A DNA stretch of 64,000 nucleotides from Arctopsyche grandis (Eukaryota; Arthropoda; Insecta; Trichoptera; Hydropsychidae), in contig NC_135356.1 in the NCBI RefSeq assembly GCF_051622035.1, positions 8,220,579 through 8,284,578 on the forward strand. The letters are read 5' to 3'. Shown here piece after piece: positions 13,101-22,768 of this stretch (the first letter of the stretch is position 1; the number at the start of each line of letters is the position of its first letter). The position numbers were made by a program, and so were the translations under genes. The notes beneath the pieces are model-generated. The model was not told the DNA's origin, made no database searches, and saw only the letters and a program-made list of their open reading frames with translations.

Positions 13101-16100
13101 CCAAACCTGAAAAAAACATTTTTTATAAATTATAATTTAGACTTTAGAGCATAATTGAATTTCACAAGAAAATTGGACAGTAAGGTGAGACACATATACA
13201 TAAATATCATCAGCATCGAATTAATAACTTTCTTCACTGAGAAAATTTATTAATTTGTGCTGGTTGGGAAAGATGAATTTTGAAAAAGAAGATTGTAACC
13301 GTAAGAATTCCCACGGTTCAACTGCAAAACAAATGACATCAAGACGCTGCAGAACAATGATATAATATATATATAAAAGAGACGTGGCCGATGTGGATAT
13401 GCGACTATGTATGTGGCAGACGCGTGGGCACACACCCAATCAGAGGCAAGTATTCCAGACGCGAGAAAGCGTGGTAGCGGGGAAGCGGGGAAGGGGGGTG
13501 TGGAGCGTCATTTGATGACAAGCATGTGCGAAGTTGCCGCGGCGACAATTTCATGCATCAAATTCGACAATTTCGTGCATCAATTTCTTTCCGAAACCAC
13601 CCGCTGAAATTTACGGACACAGCACTAGTGTAGGTAAATTTCAGCCATACGTCCCAGTTTACGGGGACATGTCCCCGTTTTGAGGCTTGCGTCCCAGTGT
13701 CCCCTTCAGAAGGATATTTGTCCCAGTTTTCCGTAGATATTATTTAAAAATATATCTTTCCGATAATATATAATTAAGTGGGTTTGCACAAGAAGCTGAT
13801 GGTTATCACTCCTTCCAGCAATTACAAGGATACTAAGTATAATATGTGGGAGGCGTTGAACGACTTTTTCTTGAAAGAAGAAAATGCTCCAAAAGCGATA
13901 ATTGATTTCTTTAAAAATCCTTTGTCAGAATTTTACACCATGTTTGTACACAGTCAAATGTTTTTATTTGAAAAGCAAATTAAAAAGCTTGAAAAGGCTT
14001 ATATAACTACAATACATAGAAGTAAAACATATTTTACATGATACAAAAAAACAATTAATGGAAAGATTAACTAGTAAATACATAGGTTTACAAGTAAAAC
14101 AAACCTACAACAAACTGAAGAAATGCAAAGAAATTACGATAACACAATAAAAATTGTTTGATGAAGAAGTGGATAATTTCTTTAAACTTGGAATTAAATA
14201 TTTGGAACAGTGGTCTGTTTCTTAATTAATACTCAGTGGACAGATTAATGAAATAAGCTTTCAATTGACACAGTAGAAAGCATAATTCAGTGCGTTTTCA
14301 ATTATAAAATGTCATGCATCGAATTTTATAATTATGTAAAAGGGAAAAAAGAACTCCTTCAAAAAGCAAAAAAGTCTGATTGGGCAACGAAGAGCAATGA
14401 ACATCAAGTTCAAGAAGTTGGGGAAGAGTGAAGACAAGAGAGAATGAGTAAAATAAAATAAAATTGAACATGATTCAATTTCTTATACTTAAACTATCAA
14501 AAAATATAATAAATTATTTTTATTGGGGGGGGGGGGGGTGTCCCCGTCTATGGTCCGACAATTATGGCAACCCTACACTAGTGGGTACTAAAAACCAAAT
14601 CAAGCAGAACGACGACACGCAGACGCTGAGAACATTCCACATACGCTATCAAACGGGAAACCCAGAACGAGAACGACATTTCATCCAGCCACTTCACCAG
14701 AAGCATATTCACATATTTTTTAAACTTTAATCTAAGCTCAAATTCAATATATGTAAATATAACTTGAACTGTGAACTTATTAGAAGCTACTTGGTACATG
14801 ATTGAATGTACTACATATTTTATGTTTCACATTGTTTGTAAACGTGAAGATAATAAAATGAATGAACTTGAATATCCGGATGAAAAAAAAAATACCTTGC
14901 ATCAAAGTAATCTTTTTGCTGTCTGACAACGGAGTTGGGTGCTGACCACAGTTCAACTGGATCGGTTGTCACCTGAAGGAAAACAAAGCCGTAGCCCAAT
15001 GCGACGATAACCCATGATGCTATCATGATGACAAGAGTAGGTCTTTTGGCGCAGCCTTAATGGAACAAATAAAAACAGCATTTTAGATAAAAATACTTTT
15101 AAGTTAAAAATTTTAATAAACTGAAAATCAATAACCTGCTCCTAAACGATAAAAAAGTTTTTCCAATATGTTATTTAAGCCTCGGTAGACTAGTTTATTT
15201 TCGCATGTAAATTCCTCGGAGAAATAATCATGATCTCGTCGTATGTACTCATCTAAGGATCAAAACGGACAAATGATTATATACATATATATATATAAGC
15301 ATTCACATGTCAATCAGAATTAAATTGCGATCATCTCACTGATGCTTAGTCCTATGAATAAGCACGACATCAAGACACACACAACAATAGCAGCTGAAAA
15401 ACTGGCACAATTTATGCCCAAAACTAAGCAATCATCTTCTATAGGCGGCAGGGATATGTCACCACAAGTGCTCTGACAATCAACACAACTACACGGTGGT
15501 ATTCCCTGTAAAGATAAAAATGATTTCATAATGAATATGAACGCATTTATGTAACAACAAGCAAATTTTCAATTTAATACAATCATAATTGGTGATCGCA
15601 CATTAGCACATTTAAAATAAAATATATTTTTGATGCAATATTATAATAGCTACATACATATGTATTTTTTCGATAGTAATATAAGCTGTAATAAAAATAA
15701 AAATAGAGTATCGCAAATAATTTTTAGGTTATGTCGCACATTGCAGTATGAATTGTGTTTTGGGAAATGGGTAGGTAGTTTAAATTTATTGTGTGTAAAA
15801 TTTTATATCACTTGAAATATGCGCCTTTTGTATTATAGCTTTTTTATATAAAATATATAAAAAAGCATATATGTACATACATGTATACAGGGCTTTTTTC
15901 CCATGTAACGCGGTGGAACGGCGTTCCGGCACCTTTTTCTCGGCATTTTTTATGCTTCAAACGAATATTATATATAATATAATTTGAATATAACTTTTTA
16001 TAATAAAAAACTTGACAAGAAGTGAGTTTTGGCACCTTTTTTTAAAAAAAAAACAACCCTGCATATATATAATTATACTATATATATGTATGCAGGGGTG

Positions 16101-17174
16101 GCTCGTGACTTAAAAAAAACCAGGTGGGCACGAGAAGGCTAACTCCCCCCCTTCCTCCTACATATTTTTTCCAAGAAATAAAATTTATATATTTAGTGAG
16201 ATTGTTTGCAAAGAAAATTACTTTTACTAACAAATTATCGACTTCGTTTATTATGTGTTCTGAAAAAGCAAAAATATAATTAATAAAAAAATATTTAATG
16301 ATAATATTGTCATATTGTGATTGACAATTTGAGCATACCTTGCAAAATACAGTTGAAAAACATTGACGGTGTTGGTATTTTTCAAATCGTGTAGAAAATA
16401 TAGACGACCGGGGCTGGCATATTCTGCCCCAAAGAGACCTTTACGCAGCCAACTAAAAGCTACCCTCTGTGTACGGAAATATGGATGATTTTTCTCTGCT
16501 TTTGATTTTCTATACTCTACATATTCACAAGTGCCAGAGTAGCAAACAAACCGAAGCTGGCGACCACGGGACCACGGCAGATAAACGACTGCCTTGAACT
16601 GAATTACGGACCGATATATAGGAACACTTCTTGACGCCTGATGAGTCACCAACAATACACATTTTTTTTCATTTTTAGTTAGGGGAAATTTGTGTAGGCA
16701 GTGTCCCGGTTGCCCTTAAATACGCGCCGCCACTGCATATATTTAAATATAATTATACTATACATATGTATGTATTTACAAATACAAACCTTAATGCTTT
16801 CGCTGCATTTGTAAACTTTTGGCGAAAATGCACCTGGTACATTTCCATATGAGAATGTTATTTGAAATGGTGTGAAAGTGTTGATCTCCTTATCACCCAA
16901 ATAATCAAATAGCCTGAAATAAAAATAAGAATTTGATGTTGATTTAGAATGATGATTAATTGAAAAATGTACAATTGAAGCAGTTGAAATACTTTTCAGG
17001 GGTGCAATTTGCTCCATGTGAACCGCACATTACATCCAAAGCTAGGTTTCCAGATTGGGGTAGTACTACTTGAGAACAGGATTCGTATGTAGTGTAAGCA
17101 TAATCTGTGCTGAGATTATAAAGTAGCTCCCTCACAATTAGCGTATCTCCAACTGAATTCAAGTACAAACAATG

Positions 17175-17267
<93 letters not shown>

Positions 17268-19578
17268 TACTATTATAAACTTGTACCTGTTTCGTCTATT
17301 GTGTTCAAATATTCGTGTTGATTTGTATTGCAGCTAAGACCACAAATATGCTCCACAAAGTTCAAATAACAGGTGGGACATCTTGCGAGGATCCCCGCAG
17401 CCATTTGTAAGTTTTCATACATTATATTGAATTGTTTGTGTGAACAACACGTATGTCCGACACCTGTGTAAAACATTTTAAAACTCATTTTAGAACAAGT
17501 TATTAAATCAGGGAGTCGAACCGGAACCGAAAAAACGAAAAACCGGAAAAACGGCTATTTTTGCCGGAACGAAAACCGAAACCGAACCGATATTTTTTTG
17601 CGGTTCGTTTTTTCGGTTCGGTAAAAATAATATATACACTTTGGAAATGATAGAATTAATGGACAAACATACAGGAATGCATATTTAAAAAAATACGTTT
17701 TTGAAACTTTTAGAATAATATAATATCAATATCAAACAAATCTACTCTGTTACAACAGATAATGGACTTGATTTCTTCCATTGAAAACTGTTCTTTCCCT
17801 CATCTCATCGGAATAAAATATGTGGCACATACAAACTTTACAATTAGCAATCAATGATTTTATTAACGATTCCGATTTGAATCTAATACATAATTTGTTA
17901 AGAGACTTTGTATATATGTATGTATGTATATATCCTTAGTTCGTAGAAATCCGTGACGTCATCGAACAAATAATTCACTTTTTTCCGATTCAAAGGATTC
18001 GAAGTTCCCGGGGGCGTAGGAGCCGAGGGCGAATCCTTAGGGGGGCAGCTGCCGGGAGCGAAGCCTCCTAGGGGGCGTAGACGTCGGAGGCGGAGTCCTG
18101 GGGAGCGCCGAGGGCAAAGCCCTAGGGGGCGCAGACGCCGAGGGTGGAGCCCAAGAGGGCGCAGACGCCGGAGGTGTACATATAATTTTTTATAAGCGAC
18201 TTGAAGTGACAGTCAATTTAATAAAAAAAACAAATGAGTATTCAAACAAATTTATACATGTAAAATAATACTATTCAAATAAATTTAATAATATGTTAAC
18301 TATTGTCATGTTTAAGCGGTTTATATGTTTTACAAATACCGAGCGAATCCGGGTAATACAGCTAGTACAATTATATGTGAAGCTTAGAATCCCTCGTCTT
18401 ATATTGAAATTTAACGAAAATGCAATAGACTATTACTAGGTATCTATATATAAATATATAAATGAATGTCGGTCTGTGTGTCTCGAATAGGCTACTAAAC
18501 CACTTTTTTTTTTCAATTTTTACTAAACCACAAAATTTTATAATTTGTTGTATGCATGTCCGGGAAGATTACTGTGAAAAAAAAATCGCCCAAAAACGGG
18601 AATGGAAACGGGAAAAACGGGAATGAGTGTCATTGCAACGCTATAATTTCAAATATTTTCGCCTCGCGACCAACGTGTTCGCTGCCTGCGTTTTTCTGAC
18701 AAATGGGAACGGGAACGAGAACGAGAACGGAAATGGGAACGGGAACGAAAACGGGAATCGCTTGCGTTACTATGGCATTGCAACGTATGCCGGGTTCAGC
18801 TAGTTTATTCATAAAAAAGCTCATTCAGAAAAACAGTCCAGAGTCCAGGGAGAAAGCTAGCGACAAATTAAATTGCCAGAGGCAGCAAACTCGAACGTCA
18901 ATAATACGATATAAACGTAAACTTCAACAGACACGCGAGACCCGAGTCAGTGAGACTTAACTAAACCTGGAGCGAGGGTCGAAGACCGAGGGGGTTGAAA
19001 ACGGAGAGGGGGGAGATTATTAAAATAATGTTGCTACGCGGCAAAATTCATCAGGATTTTTCATAATGCGATATGGCAACACTGACGATTTTCTTGCTAT
19101 CAAAATGAAATGATATAACTTATCGACCGTTTCATTTTGGTTTAATAACTGATCATTTAGTTTATTAACCGAGTATGTGACAACTGATCACAAGCGAATA
19201 TTTACTGACAATTTAGTTATTTTTGTTGATCAAAATACACGCCAATTTAAATCACTATTTTATAATCATTCTATGTACACATTTCACATCACATACCAGT
19301 TGGTTTAGTTTTAGCACAATTAAAATTTTAGTTAGCATTTTTCAATTTCAAATTTTACCATCTTCATCGAAAACATTAGGGCAGGTTTTCTTCAACAAGT
19401 TGATGCTGTCTTTATCCCATTCATTGATTGGATCGTCGATGGGTTTGGCAGGATGGTCCACTTTGCAATTCAGCCAATGCACACCATCTAGCACACACGC
19501 ATCGTACATGACGCAGTCGGCTGTCACTTCGACGAAGATGTGCAGCATCAGCACCAGGACCACTACGTTGAGCTTCAT
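2440..19578 (-). CDS. NPC1: NPC1-family intracellular cholesterol/sterol transporter, 22 coding exons, 1250 aa
   Basis: Niemann-Pick C1 family multispanning membrane protein that moves sterol out of late endosomes/lysosomes, or takes up dietary sterol in the gut (NPC1b type). Coding exons in order: 19359-19578, 17287-17463, 16993-17152, 16790-16913, 15340-15505, 15136-15252, 14896-15055, 13049-13106, 12879-12968, 12631-12809, 12380-12556, 10501-10702, 10306-10422, 8789-9005, 8581-8708, 6984-7114, 6541-6840, 6346-6458, 4983-5137, 4720-4913, 3391-3622, 2440-2775. Every junction has GT donor and AG acceptor on the minus strand and phases agree, giving 3753 nt. The start was chosen at 19578 because it begins a hydrophobic signal peptide (residues 1-20) followed by the Cys-rich domain; an in-frame ATG further upstream (19767) would bury that signal. 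Length is close to the family's ~1250-1290 aa. The protein ends KPTNEKYN, without the LLNF-type dileucine of mammalian NPC1. Whether this is insect NPC1a or NPC1b is undecided. Confidence 0.95.
3145..3295. repeat. GGCGC-rich internal repeat in the last NPC1 intron
   Basis: GGCGC-rich segments recur (GGCGCCTTCGGCGCTCTAA, GGGCCTTTGGCGCTCTAA, AGCGCCTTTAGCGC), about 40 bp apart, followed by a C-rich run. This looks like a short tandem or transposon end. No family was identified. Confidence 0.35.
5190..5292. repeat. Palindromic element built of ~21-bp repeats (copy 1)
   Basis: Repeats of the unit GGGTCAATTTGAAATGAAAAA, ending in GAATGAAAAACCTATA. Related copies lie at 12071-12163, 29158-29266, 50367-50508 and 57903-58026. 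The better-preserved copies have inverted ends (AGGTTTTTCATTC...). It sits in an NPC1 intron. Confidence 0.6.
7234..7583. mobile_element. 350-bp TIR element (MITE)
   Basis: Ends are near-perfect inverted repeats of about 45 bp starting GGTGCAAACGATCGAAAAGC, with one mismatch seen. There is no coding capacity. A second copy lies at 20038-20363 inside an RTE fragment. No target duplication is obvious, so the superfamily is unassigned. It lies in an NPC1 intron. Confidence 0.75.
7751..7874. mobile_element. hAT-type MITE with 8-bp target duplication (copy 1)
   Basis: Starts CAGGGCTATTTT and ends AAAAAAAGCCCTG. It is flanked on both sides by the exact 8-mer CGATCAAC (7743-7750 and 7875-7882), the target-site size of hAT transposons. 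It shares GGTGGAACGGCGTTCCGGCA with the copies at 15888 and 51723. Confidence 0.85.
7923..8435. mobile_element. TTAA-site element with short TIRs
   Basis: Flanked by TTAA on both sides (7919-7922, 8436-8439), with inverted ends GAGGGCTGKACACC. A TTAA duplication is typical of piggyBac-type transposition. No transposase is present. Part of the same sequence recurs, split by a hAT, at 37252-37423 and 39722-39784. Confidence 0.65.
8581..10702 (-). CDS. NPC1: NPC1 exons 12-15: sterol-sensing domain
   Basis: Exon 12 (10501-10702) ends the lumenal loop with the family motif [11 protein letters not shown] and opens the sterol-sensing domain with [15 protein letters not shown]. Exon 13 (10306-10422) carries [19 protein letters not shown]. 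Exon 14 (8789-9005) carries [14 protein letters not shown] at residues 651-664; its proline corresponds to the human SSD proline (P691 in human numbering) whose mutation disrupts sterol handling. Exon 15 (8581-8708) carries [11 protein letters not shown] and two further hydrophobic stretches to about residue 760. The five-helix SSD arrangement is shared with Patched, SCAP and HMG-CoA reductase, but the flanking lumenal motifs are specific to NPC1. Confidence 0.93.
9881..10081 (+). mobile_element. Helitron-like repeat, family 2 (copy 1)
   Basis: Begins TCTAATATATAATTTCGAAA and ends AAAGCCGGGTAAAAACACTAG followed by T. The TC start and CTAG end are Helitron-like features. Related copies lie at 17882-18365, 45796-46576 and 61458-61667. 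It has no coding capacity. Confidence 0.6.
11006..11303 (-). mobile_element. Helitron-like repeat, family 1, tandem copy a
   Basis: Read on the minus strand it starts TCTATATATATAAAAATGAA and ends GCCGGGGTTCAGCTAG. It contains a CGGGAA-type short tandem array and a (GT)n tract. It directly abuts copy b. It lies in the NPC1 intron between exons 11 and 12. Confidence 0.7.
11304..11616 (-). mobile_element. Helitron-like repeat, family 1, tandem copy b
   Basis: Same ends and same internal order as copy a, slightly longer because of extra CGGGAA units. Its CTAG end touches the TCT start of copy a with no bases between, and its own start touches copy c. Confidence 0.7.
11617..11725 (-). mobile_element. 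Helitron-like repeat, family 1, truncated tandem copy c
   Basis: Keeps the CTAG end and the CGGGAA-rich part, then runs into a family 3 repeat after GCAGGTAGTGAACACATT. It is the third member of the head-to-tail array. Confidence 0.65.
11728..11958 (+). mobile_element. Helitron-like repeat, family 3 (copy 1)
   Basis: About 230 bp, ending CATCGGGTACAACACTAG before T. Contains the string AATATGCCAACACCCATG shared with copies at 22537-22768, 51180-51425 (reverse) and 61294-61890 (reverse, interrupted). The CTAG|T end suggests Helitron-type origin, but the 5' end is not clear. Confidence 0.5.
11970..12070 (+). repeat. Dispersed repeat family 4, partial
   Basis: AAAACGGACGCGATGTG followed by TGTGGCGGACGCGTGG resembles the starts of the repeats at 13366, 45113 and (reverse) 32700. 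It is immediately followed by the 21-bp-repeat element at 12071. Confidence 0.5.
12071..12163. repeat. Palindromic element built of ~21-bp repeats (copy 2)
   Basis: Repeated TTTGAAATGAAAAAGG units, opening CAAATTGACCCCTTTTC as in copy 1 and closing GGAATGAAAAACCTG. Confidence 0.6.
12380..15252 (-). CDS. NPC1: NPC1 exons 6-11: linker, second membrane segment, middle lumenal domain
   Basis: Exon 6 (15136-15252) is a hydrophilic cytosolic linker. Exon 7 (14896-15055) carries CAKRPT, a membrane helix at about residues 328-348, then the strongly conserved [11 protein letters not shown]. Exons 8-11 encode the middle lumenal domain, including [17 protein letters not shown] and EWEKRFIEF. In family members this domain contacts NPC2. 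Exons 8 (58 nt) and 9 (90 nt) are very short and were placed by joining FDAR to FGPFYRT and then to [14 protein letters not shown] in phase. The exon 7-8 intron contains the complete hAT at 13631-14575. Confidence 0.9.
13366..13630 (+). mobile_element. Dispersed repeat family 4 (Helitron-like end)
   Basis: Shares with 45113-45290 the strings GTGGCAGACGCGTGGGCAC-like and GGGGTGTGGAGCGTC. It ends GGACACAGCACTAG|TG. The hAT at 13631 is inserted right at this end and has duplicated CACTAGTG. Confidence 0.5.
13631..14575. mobile_element. Decayed hAT transposon with perfect 8-bp target duplication
   Basis: Flanked by CACTAGTG on both sides (13623-13630 and 14576-14583). The right end, reversed, reads TAGGGTTGCCATAATTGTCG, a hAT-like terminus; the left end is a weaker match. 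The inside holds broken plus-strand coding with hAT transposase flavour, for example 13778-14041 ([19 protein letters not shown]) and about 14161-14225 ([13 protein letters not shown]). Most of a normal transposase is missing, so it is non-autonomous. It lies in the NPC1 exon 7-8 intron. Confidence 0.7.
15340..19578 (-). CDS. NPC1: NPC1 exons 1-5: signal peptide, N-terminal sterol-binding domain, first membrane segment
   Basis: Part of the gene above. Exon 1 encodes the signal peptide and the first Cys-rich block (DCVMYDAC, then [10 protein letters not shown], a family hallmark). Exon 2 carries [10 protein letters not shown] and [10 protein letters not shown], matching the CC and RCPSC motifs of the NPC1 N-terminal domain. 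Exon 3 carries [11 protein letters not shown]. Exon 4 carries [10 protein letters not shown]. Exon 5 has the [12 protein letters not shown] motif that closes the sterol-binding domain (about residues 230-243), followed by a hydrophobic helix at about residues 261-282. Family knowledge: this lumenal domain accepts cholesterol from NPC2. The introns between these exons hold hAT-type elements, a (TA)n tract and two Helitron-like repeats. Confidence 0.93.
15888..16061. mobile_element. hAT-type MITE (copy 2)
   Basis: Starts CAGGGCTTTTTTCCC and ends AAACAACCCTG. Flanks CATGTATA and CATATATA differ at one base, consistent with an aged 8-bp duplication. Shares the GGTGGAACGGCGTTCCGGCA core with copies at 7751 and 51723. 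Confidence 0.75.
16093..16735. mobile_element. hAT-like TIR element, ~640 bp
   Basis: Left end CAGGGGTGGCTCGTG, right end (reversed) CAGTGGCGGCGCGTA: imperfect inverted termini of hAT type. No convincing transposase. The left end is shared with 20623-20735. It is in the NPC1 exon 4-5 intron. Confidence 0.5.
17177..17261. repeat. (TA)n microsatellite
   Basis: About 85 bp of pure TA between NPC1 exons 2 and 3. Confidence 0.98.
17509..17640. mobile_element. hAT-like terminus, CGGAACCG-rich
   Basis: CAGGGAGTCGAACCGGAACC followed by dense CGGTTCGG/CCGAACCG repeats in both orientations, a pattern seen at ends of some hAT elements. The other end was not found. Confidence 0.35.
17882..18365 (+). 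mobile_element. Helitron-like repeat, family 2 (copy 2), with GC-rich minisatellite
   Basis: Starts TCTAATACATAATTTGTTAA and ends GGGTAATACAGCTAG. Inside, 18000-18175 is a degenerate GC-rich tandem array around CCGAGGGCGAAGCCCTAGGG and GGGGGCGCAGACGCC. It sits in NPC1 intron 1. Confidence 0.6.
18443..18803 (+). mobile_element. Helitron-like repeat, family 1 (copy d)
   Basis: Starts TCTATATATAAATATATAAA and ends GCCGGGTTCAGCTAG. It has the same order as the tandem copies at 11006-11725 but opposite orientation, with GGGAACGGGAAC-type internal units. It is in NPC1 intron 1. Confidence 0.65.
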
Positions 19579-19904
19579 CGTTGGTGATGAACTGAATGAA
19601 CAGATCCAGTTGAGCGTCGACGCAGTCAGTTTTCTATAATCAGAACACCTGCTGCGATAGTGACGTTCAAAGTTTATCATTACAATTATTCCCATCAACA
19701 CAATGTGCCTGAATCGAAGATTACGACCAGAACGATACAGATTCTCGTTAAAATGTTGGCTAATCACGGATTTCCAAAATGCGCCACTAAAATGTACAGT
19801 GTAGTGAGTATTTATGTATGACTCTTATTAGGGTGTAGTCGATGCTGACATTTTCAGAAATTCTTTATTTCAAAGCTAAGCATTTTTAGAAACCTATAGT
19901 TAAA

Positions 19905-20610
19905 TTTTGGAAACCTGTAGATGTGAGACGTGGACTATGAAGACCAAGATGATCAGCCGCATTGAAACTTTTGAGATGTGGGTCTACAGGCGTATGCTGA
20001 AGATTCCGTGGACCAAAAAAATATCAAATGAAGCTGTCAGACCGATTGAACCACAGATTAACTGGATGGCTGCTTTAAACGCAATTGCACATCAGATGAC
20101 GAGTAACCTTTCGATGTGCACAGATGCAATTATTAAAATGGTAATTATTAAAATTGAGTTGGATCTTTCTGGCGAGTTTTTAATAATTTAATAAGGCAAA
20201 ATTCGGAACTAAAGTATCAGATGCACAGAACGTATAAAGGGTAGGTATGTCGGGACTTCGGATAGATTTCGCTTAGTGTAAGTGCGAGCAGTGCGCACGC
20301 ATAAGGTACACGTGTCGTTAATCTGTGGTTCAATCTGTCTGGCGCTTTTCGATCGCTTGCACCGCATTGTCTCGGACACATGATACGGGGTCCAAAATAC
20401 GAATTTCTCCGTTTGATAACCATGGGGAAAATAGAAGGAAAAAAATGGATTGCAAGGAAAAAGTTATCTTGGCTTCGAAACATGCGCATGTGGACCGATA
20501 TGAGCGCCGAAGATCTGTTCCGAGCCGCTGAAGACCGATGCGGATATCTTCAAATAATCGACGAGGTGGTCGCCAACGTCCGGATGCGGACAAGGCATTA
20601 ACAAGAAGAA
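19905..20610 (+). mobile_element. RTE-type LINE C-terminal fragment interrupted by a TIR element
   Basis: Translation gives CETWTMKTKMISRIETFEMW and VYRRMLKIPWTKKISNEAV, then after the insertion LGHMIRGPKYEFLRLI and SAEDLFRAAEDRCGY, ending near NVRMRT. This is the typical tail of RTE reverse transcriptases. It lies just upstream of the NPC1 start, same family type as but different from the 54.8-56.3 kb element. Confidence 0.75.
20038..20363. mobile_element. TIR element (MITE), second copy, nested in the RTE fragment
   Basis: Nearly identical to 7234-7583 from the inner part of the left inverted repeat (CCGATTGAACCACAGATTA) to the right end (GATCGCTTGCACC). The outer left end is lost or diverged. 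Confidence 0.75.
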
Positions 20611-20622
20611 GATAGTTAAATG

Positions 20623-20735
20623 CAGAGGCGGCTCGTACTTTTAAAAACAGGTGGGAACGAGGAGGTTAAAGCCCCCCCCCCCTACATATTTATTTTTTCC
20701 AAAAAAATGAACTTAGAATATATGTTGTGAGGACC
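20623..20735. mobile_element. hAT-like end fragment related to 16093
   Basis: CAGAGGCGGCTCGTAC, a C-rich run, then TACATATTTATTTTTTCCAA parallels the start of 16093-16735. Confidence 0.45.
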
Positions 20736-20739
20736 ACCT

Positions 20740-21420
20740 TTTCGCGCTTAAAACGGCTCCCACGTTGAGAGCGCGGATGGCGAACAGGCACGCGTGTGGT
20801 TACATAAACCTGTTACATAAATGCAAGCGTGTGGTTACATAAATGTTCTTTCAGGAACGCGTGTGGTTACATAAACCATTGACTGACCTGGGATGTGTCG
20901 TAGGACCTGGTTGTATACTCGTCGTCTAAATGGGGTCCACCTCACGGCACCGAAAGTGAAAAGGTCGAATAAGAGATAAGAGATATAAAAAAATGACGTC
21001 TTAAACGAAGTCCGTGTGAAACGTAAGGGAGGTTTGTAAAAAAAGCAAATATCGGAAGGCAAAGATCGAAAATCGAAAGATCTTATGTAAGTCGAAAGAT
21101 CAAAAAAAAAGGGTGCATGGTAAACGGTACTATGTATATATAATATATATGAGTGGTATGCGGTGAAATTATCTCTCTTTTTGTCATACAGCCTTGTTTA
21201 ATGTGCGCGCGCAGGATACGGGAGGAAAAGTCTGTTCCTCTTGTTCCTGTTGTATCCCGCTCGCGCAAATTAAGTGAGGATGTTCGACGGGGGGAGAGAG
21301 AGTTTCACCGCACGCCACTGATATATATACTAAACGTTTTTCATATGTATGCATGGTAAACGAATATTTTTGACTTTTTCACGGTTACCCGTCTAAATGC
21401 AGCGCAGCTGTACTAGGTGG
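20740..21420. other. Intergenic, no gene recognised
   Basis: Moderate GC, with three CGTGTGGTTACATAAA-type repeats at about 20790-20880. The short open frames on both strands are unconvincing and match no family I know. Confidence 0.3.
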
Positions 21421-21430
21421 CGATCAGGTC

Positions 21431-21498
21431 ACGAGGTCCTTCTTCTAGGGTAGATAACGAGGTCCTTCTTCTAGAGTAGATAAGGAGGTCCTTCTTCA
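21431..21498. repeat. 26-bp minisatellite, about three units
   Basis: The unit ACGAGGTCCTTCTTCTAG plus GGTAGATA recurs nearly head-to-tail. Confidence 0.75.
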
Positions 21499-21724
21499 AA
21501 CCGCACATGGTTTTTGCACGTGGTTTTTTTTTTAAAGTAAAGTACTGTTACATTTTACTATTATCGACCCTGAGCTTGTTCATGGTGTTAAAAATTGAAT
21601 ATAAACTAATATTTTACATTATTTTTGACGTAATATGGACTAGTAAAATAAAATTTGACAAAAAATGTTTAAAATGTCCTTTTTATATGGCCTAGAATAA
21701 TAATTGATATTAAAATTAATTTCT

Positions 21725-21870
21725 CGGGCCGGTCCTAGCTATTCACTATCTTCACTTTCACCACTATATCCACCAACCACGTATTCTGCTACCTACATAT
21801 GTACATATATATCCTCGTTATGTCGAGCATATTGCGTCCCATACTTATTTTACTGCATTGGACTTTGAAT
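21725..21870 (-). mobile_element. Weak RTE 3' fragment
   Basis: Short matches to the RTE end (TATCTTCACTTTCACCACTA, CTCGTTATGTCGAGCATA, TGCATTGGACTTTG) in the same order as at 290-620, with deletions. Confidence 0.5.
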
Positions 21871-22536
21871 TAATATAAAATAGAATTAGTTGAAAAAAAA
21901 GGTTTTTTTGTTAGAAACTCGTTGTTACAGAAATGGGATGACTTTACAGGGTGTAACTATATAATTTAAAAGCATTTATCTATCTATGGATGTTTCAAAA
22001 GTATGATTTTTTGTATGATGACTACTCTATGGGGGCGAAAAGGATGAATTGACAGCATTGTTGGAAACACGCTGTTTAATATGACAGGCGGGAAGGAAGT
22101 AAAGTAGTAGCCACCAACATGGTCGAATAAGTTCTCACAGGATGGTGAAGAGTAACCATTAAATTTTGTGAAAACAATTGGGAGATGATTTTATATACAG
22201 TTCATACAGTTTAAATACTAATTTGGATTATCATAATTGAATAAAATCGACATCATATATTATTTTATTTACAATATACCAGTATCGTGTCGTGAAAATC
22301 TCTCTGTTTTTATTATCGCTCAGCCTTATATACACATGTGAGAGCAGGATATAAGGGGATTAGGTGACGTCATACCAAGTTCCCTTGTATCAGCTGATGT
22401 ATATATGTATACATATGTTCAGAATAAAATAAATAAATAAAGTGATTTAATGCTGTCACGCGTAATTGGGTGCCGATACGCGTGACAGTGCCGCCACACG
22501 GGCAAATGTATGAAATCATGCGCCGAGTTGAATGTG

Positions 22537-22768
22537 TTAATTAATTAATTAATTTTCTATTGGTGTTTTATATTGTTTATATGTAGGTATTTAGATTTAG
22601 ATATTAAACAATTAAATATACATATTAAATTAAATATATTTAAAAGGTATTTCAAAAAAATTCAACCGCGTGTGTAGATCGAACACAGAACCAACACATT
22701 TCTTTTAATTTTTTTAAATTTAATATGCCAACACCCATGCGATGATATTCCATCAGGCACAATACTAG
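22537..22768 (+). mobile_element. Helitron-like repeat, family 3 (copy 2)
   Basis: Shares ATGCCAACACCCATGCGATG and an ending CAGGCACAATACTAG before T with the copy at 11728-11958. Confidence 0.5.

Noticed and set aside
19579..19767. N-terminal extension of NPC1 from an upstream in-frame ATG
   Set aside because: It would place 63 residues before the clear signal peptide; more likely 5' UTR that happens to be open.
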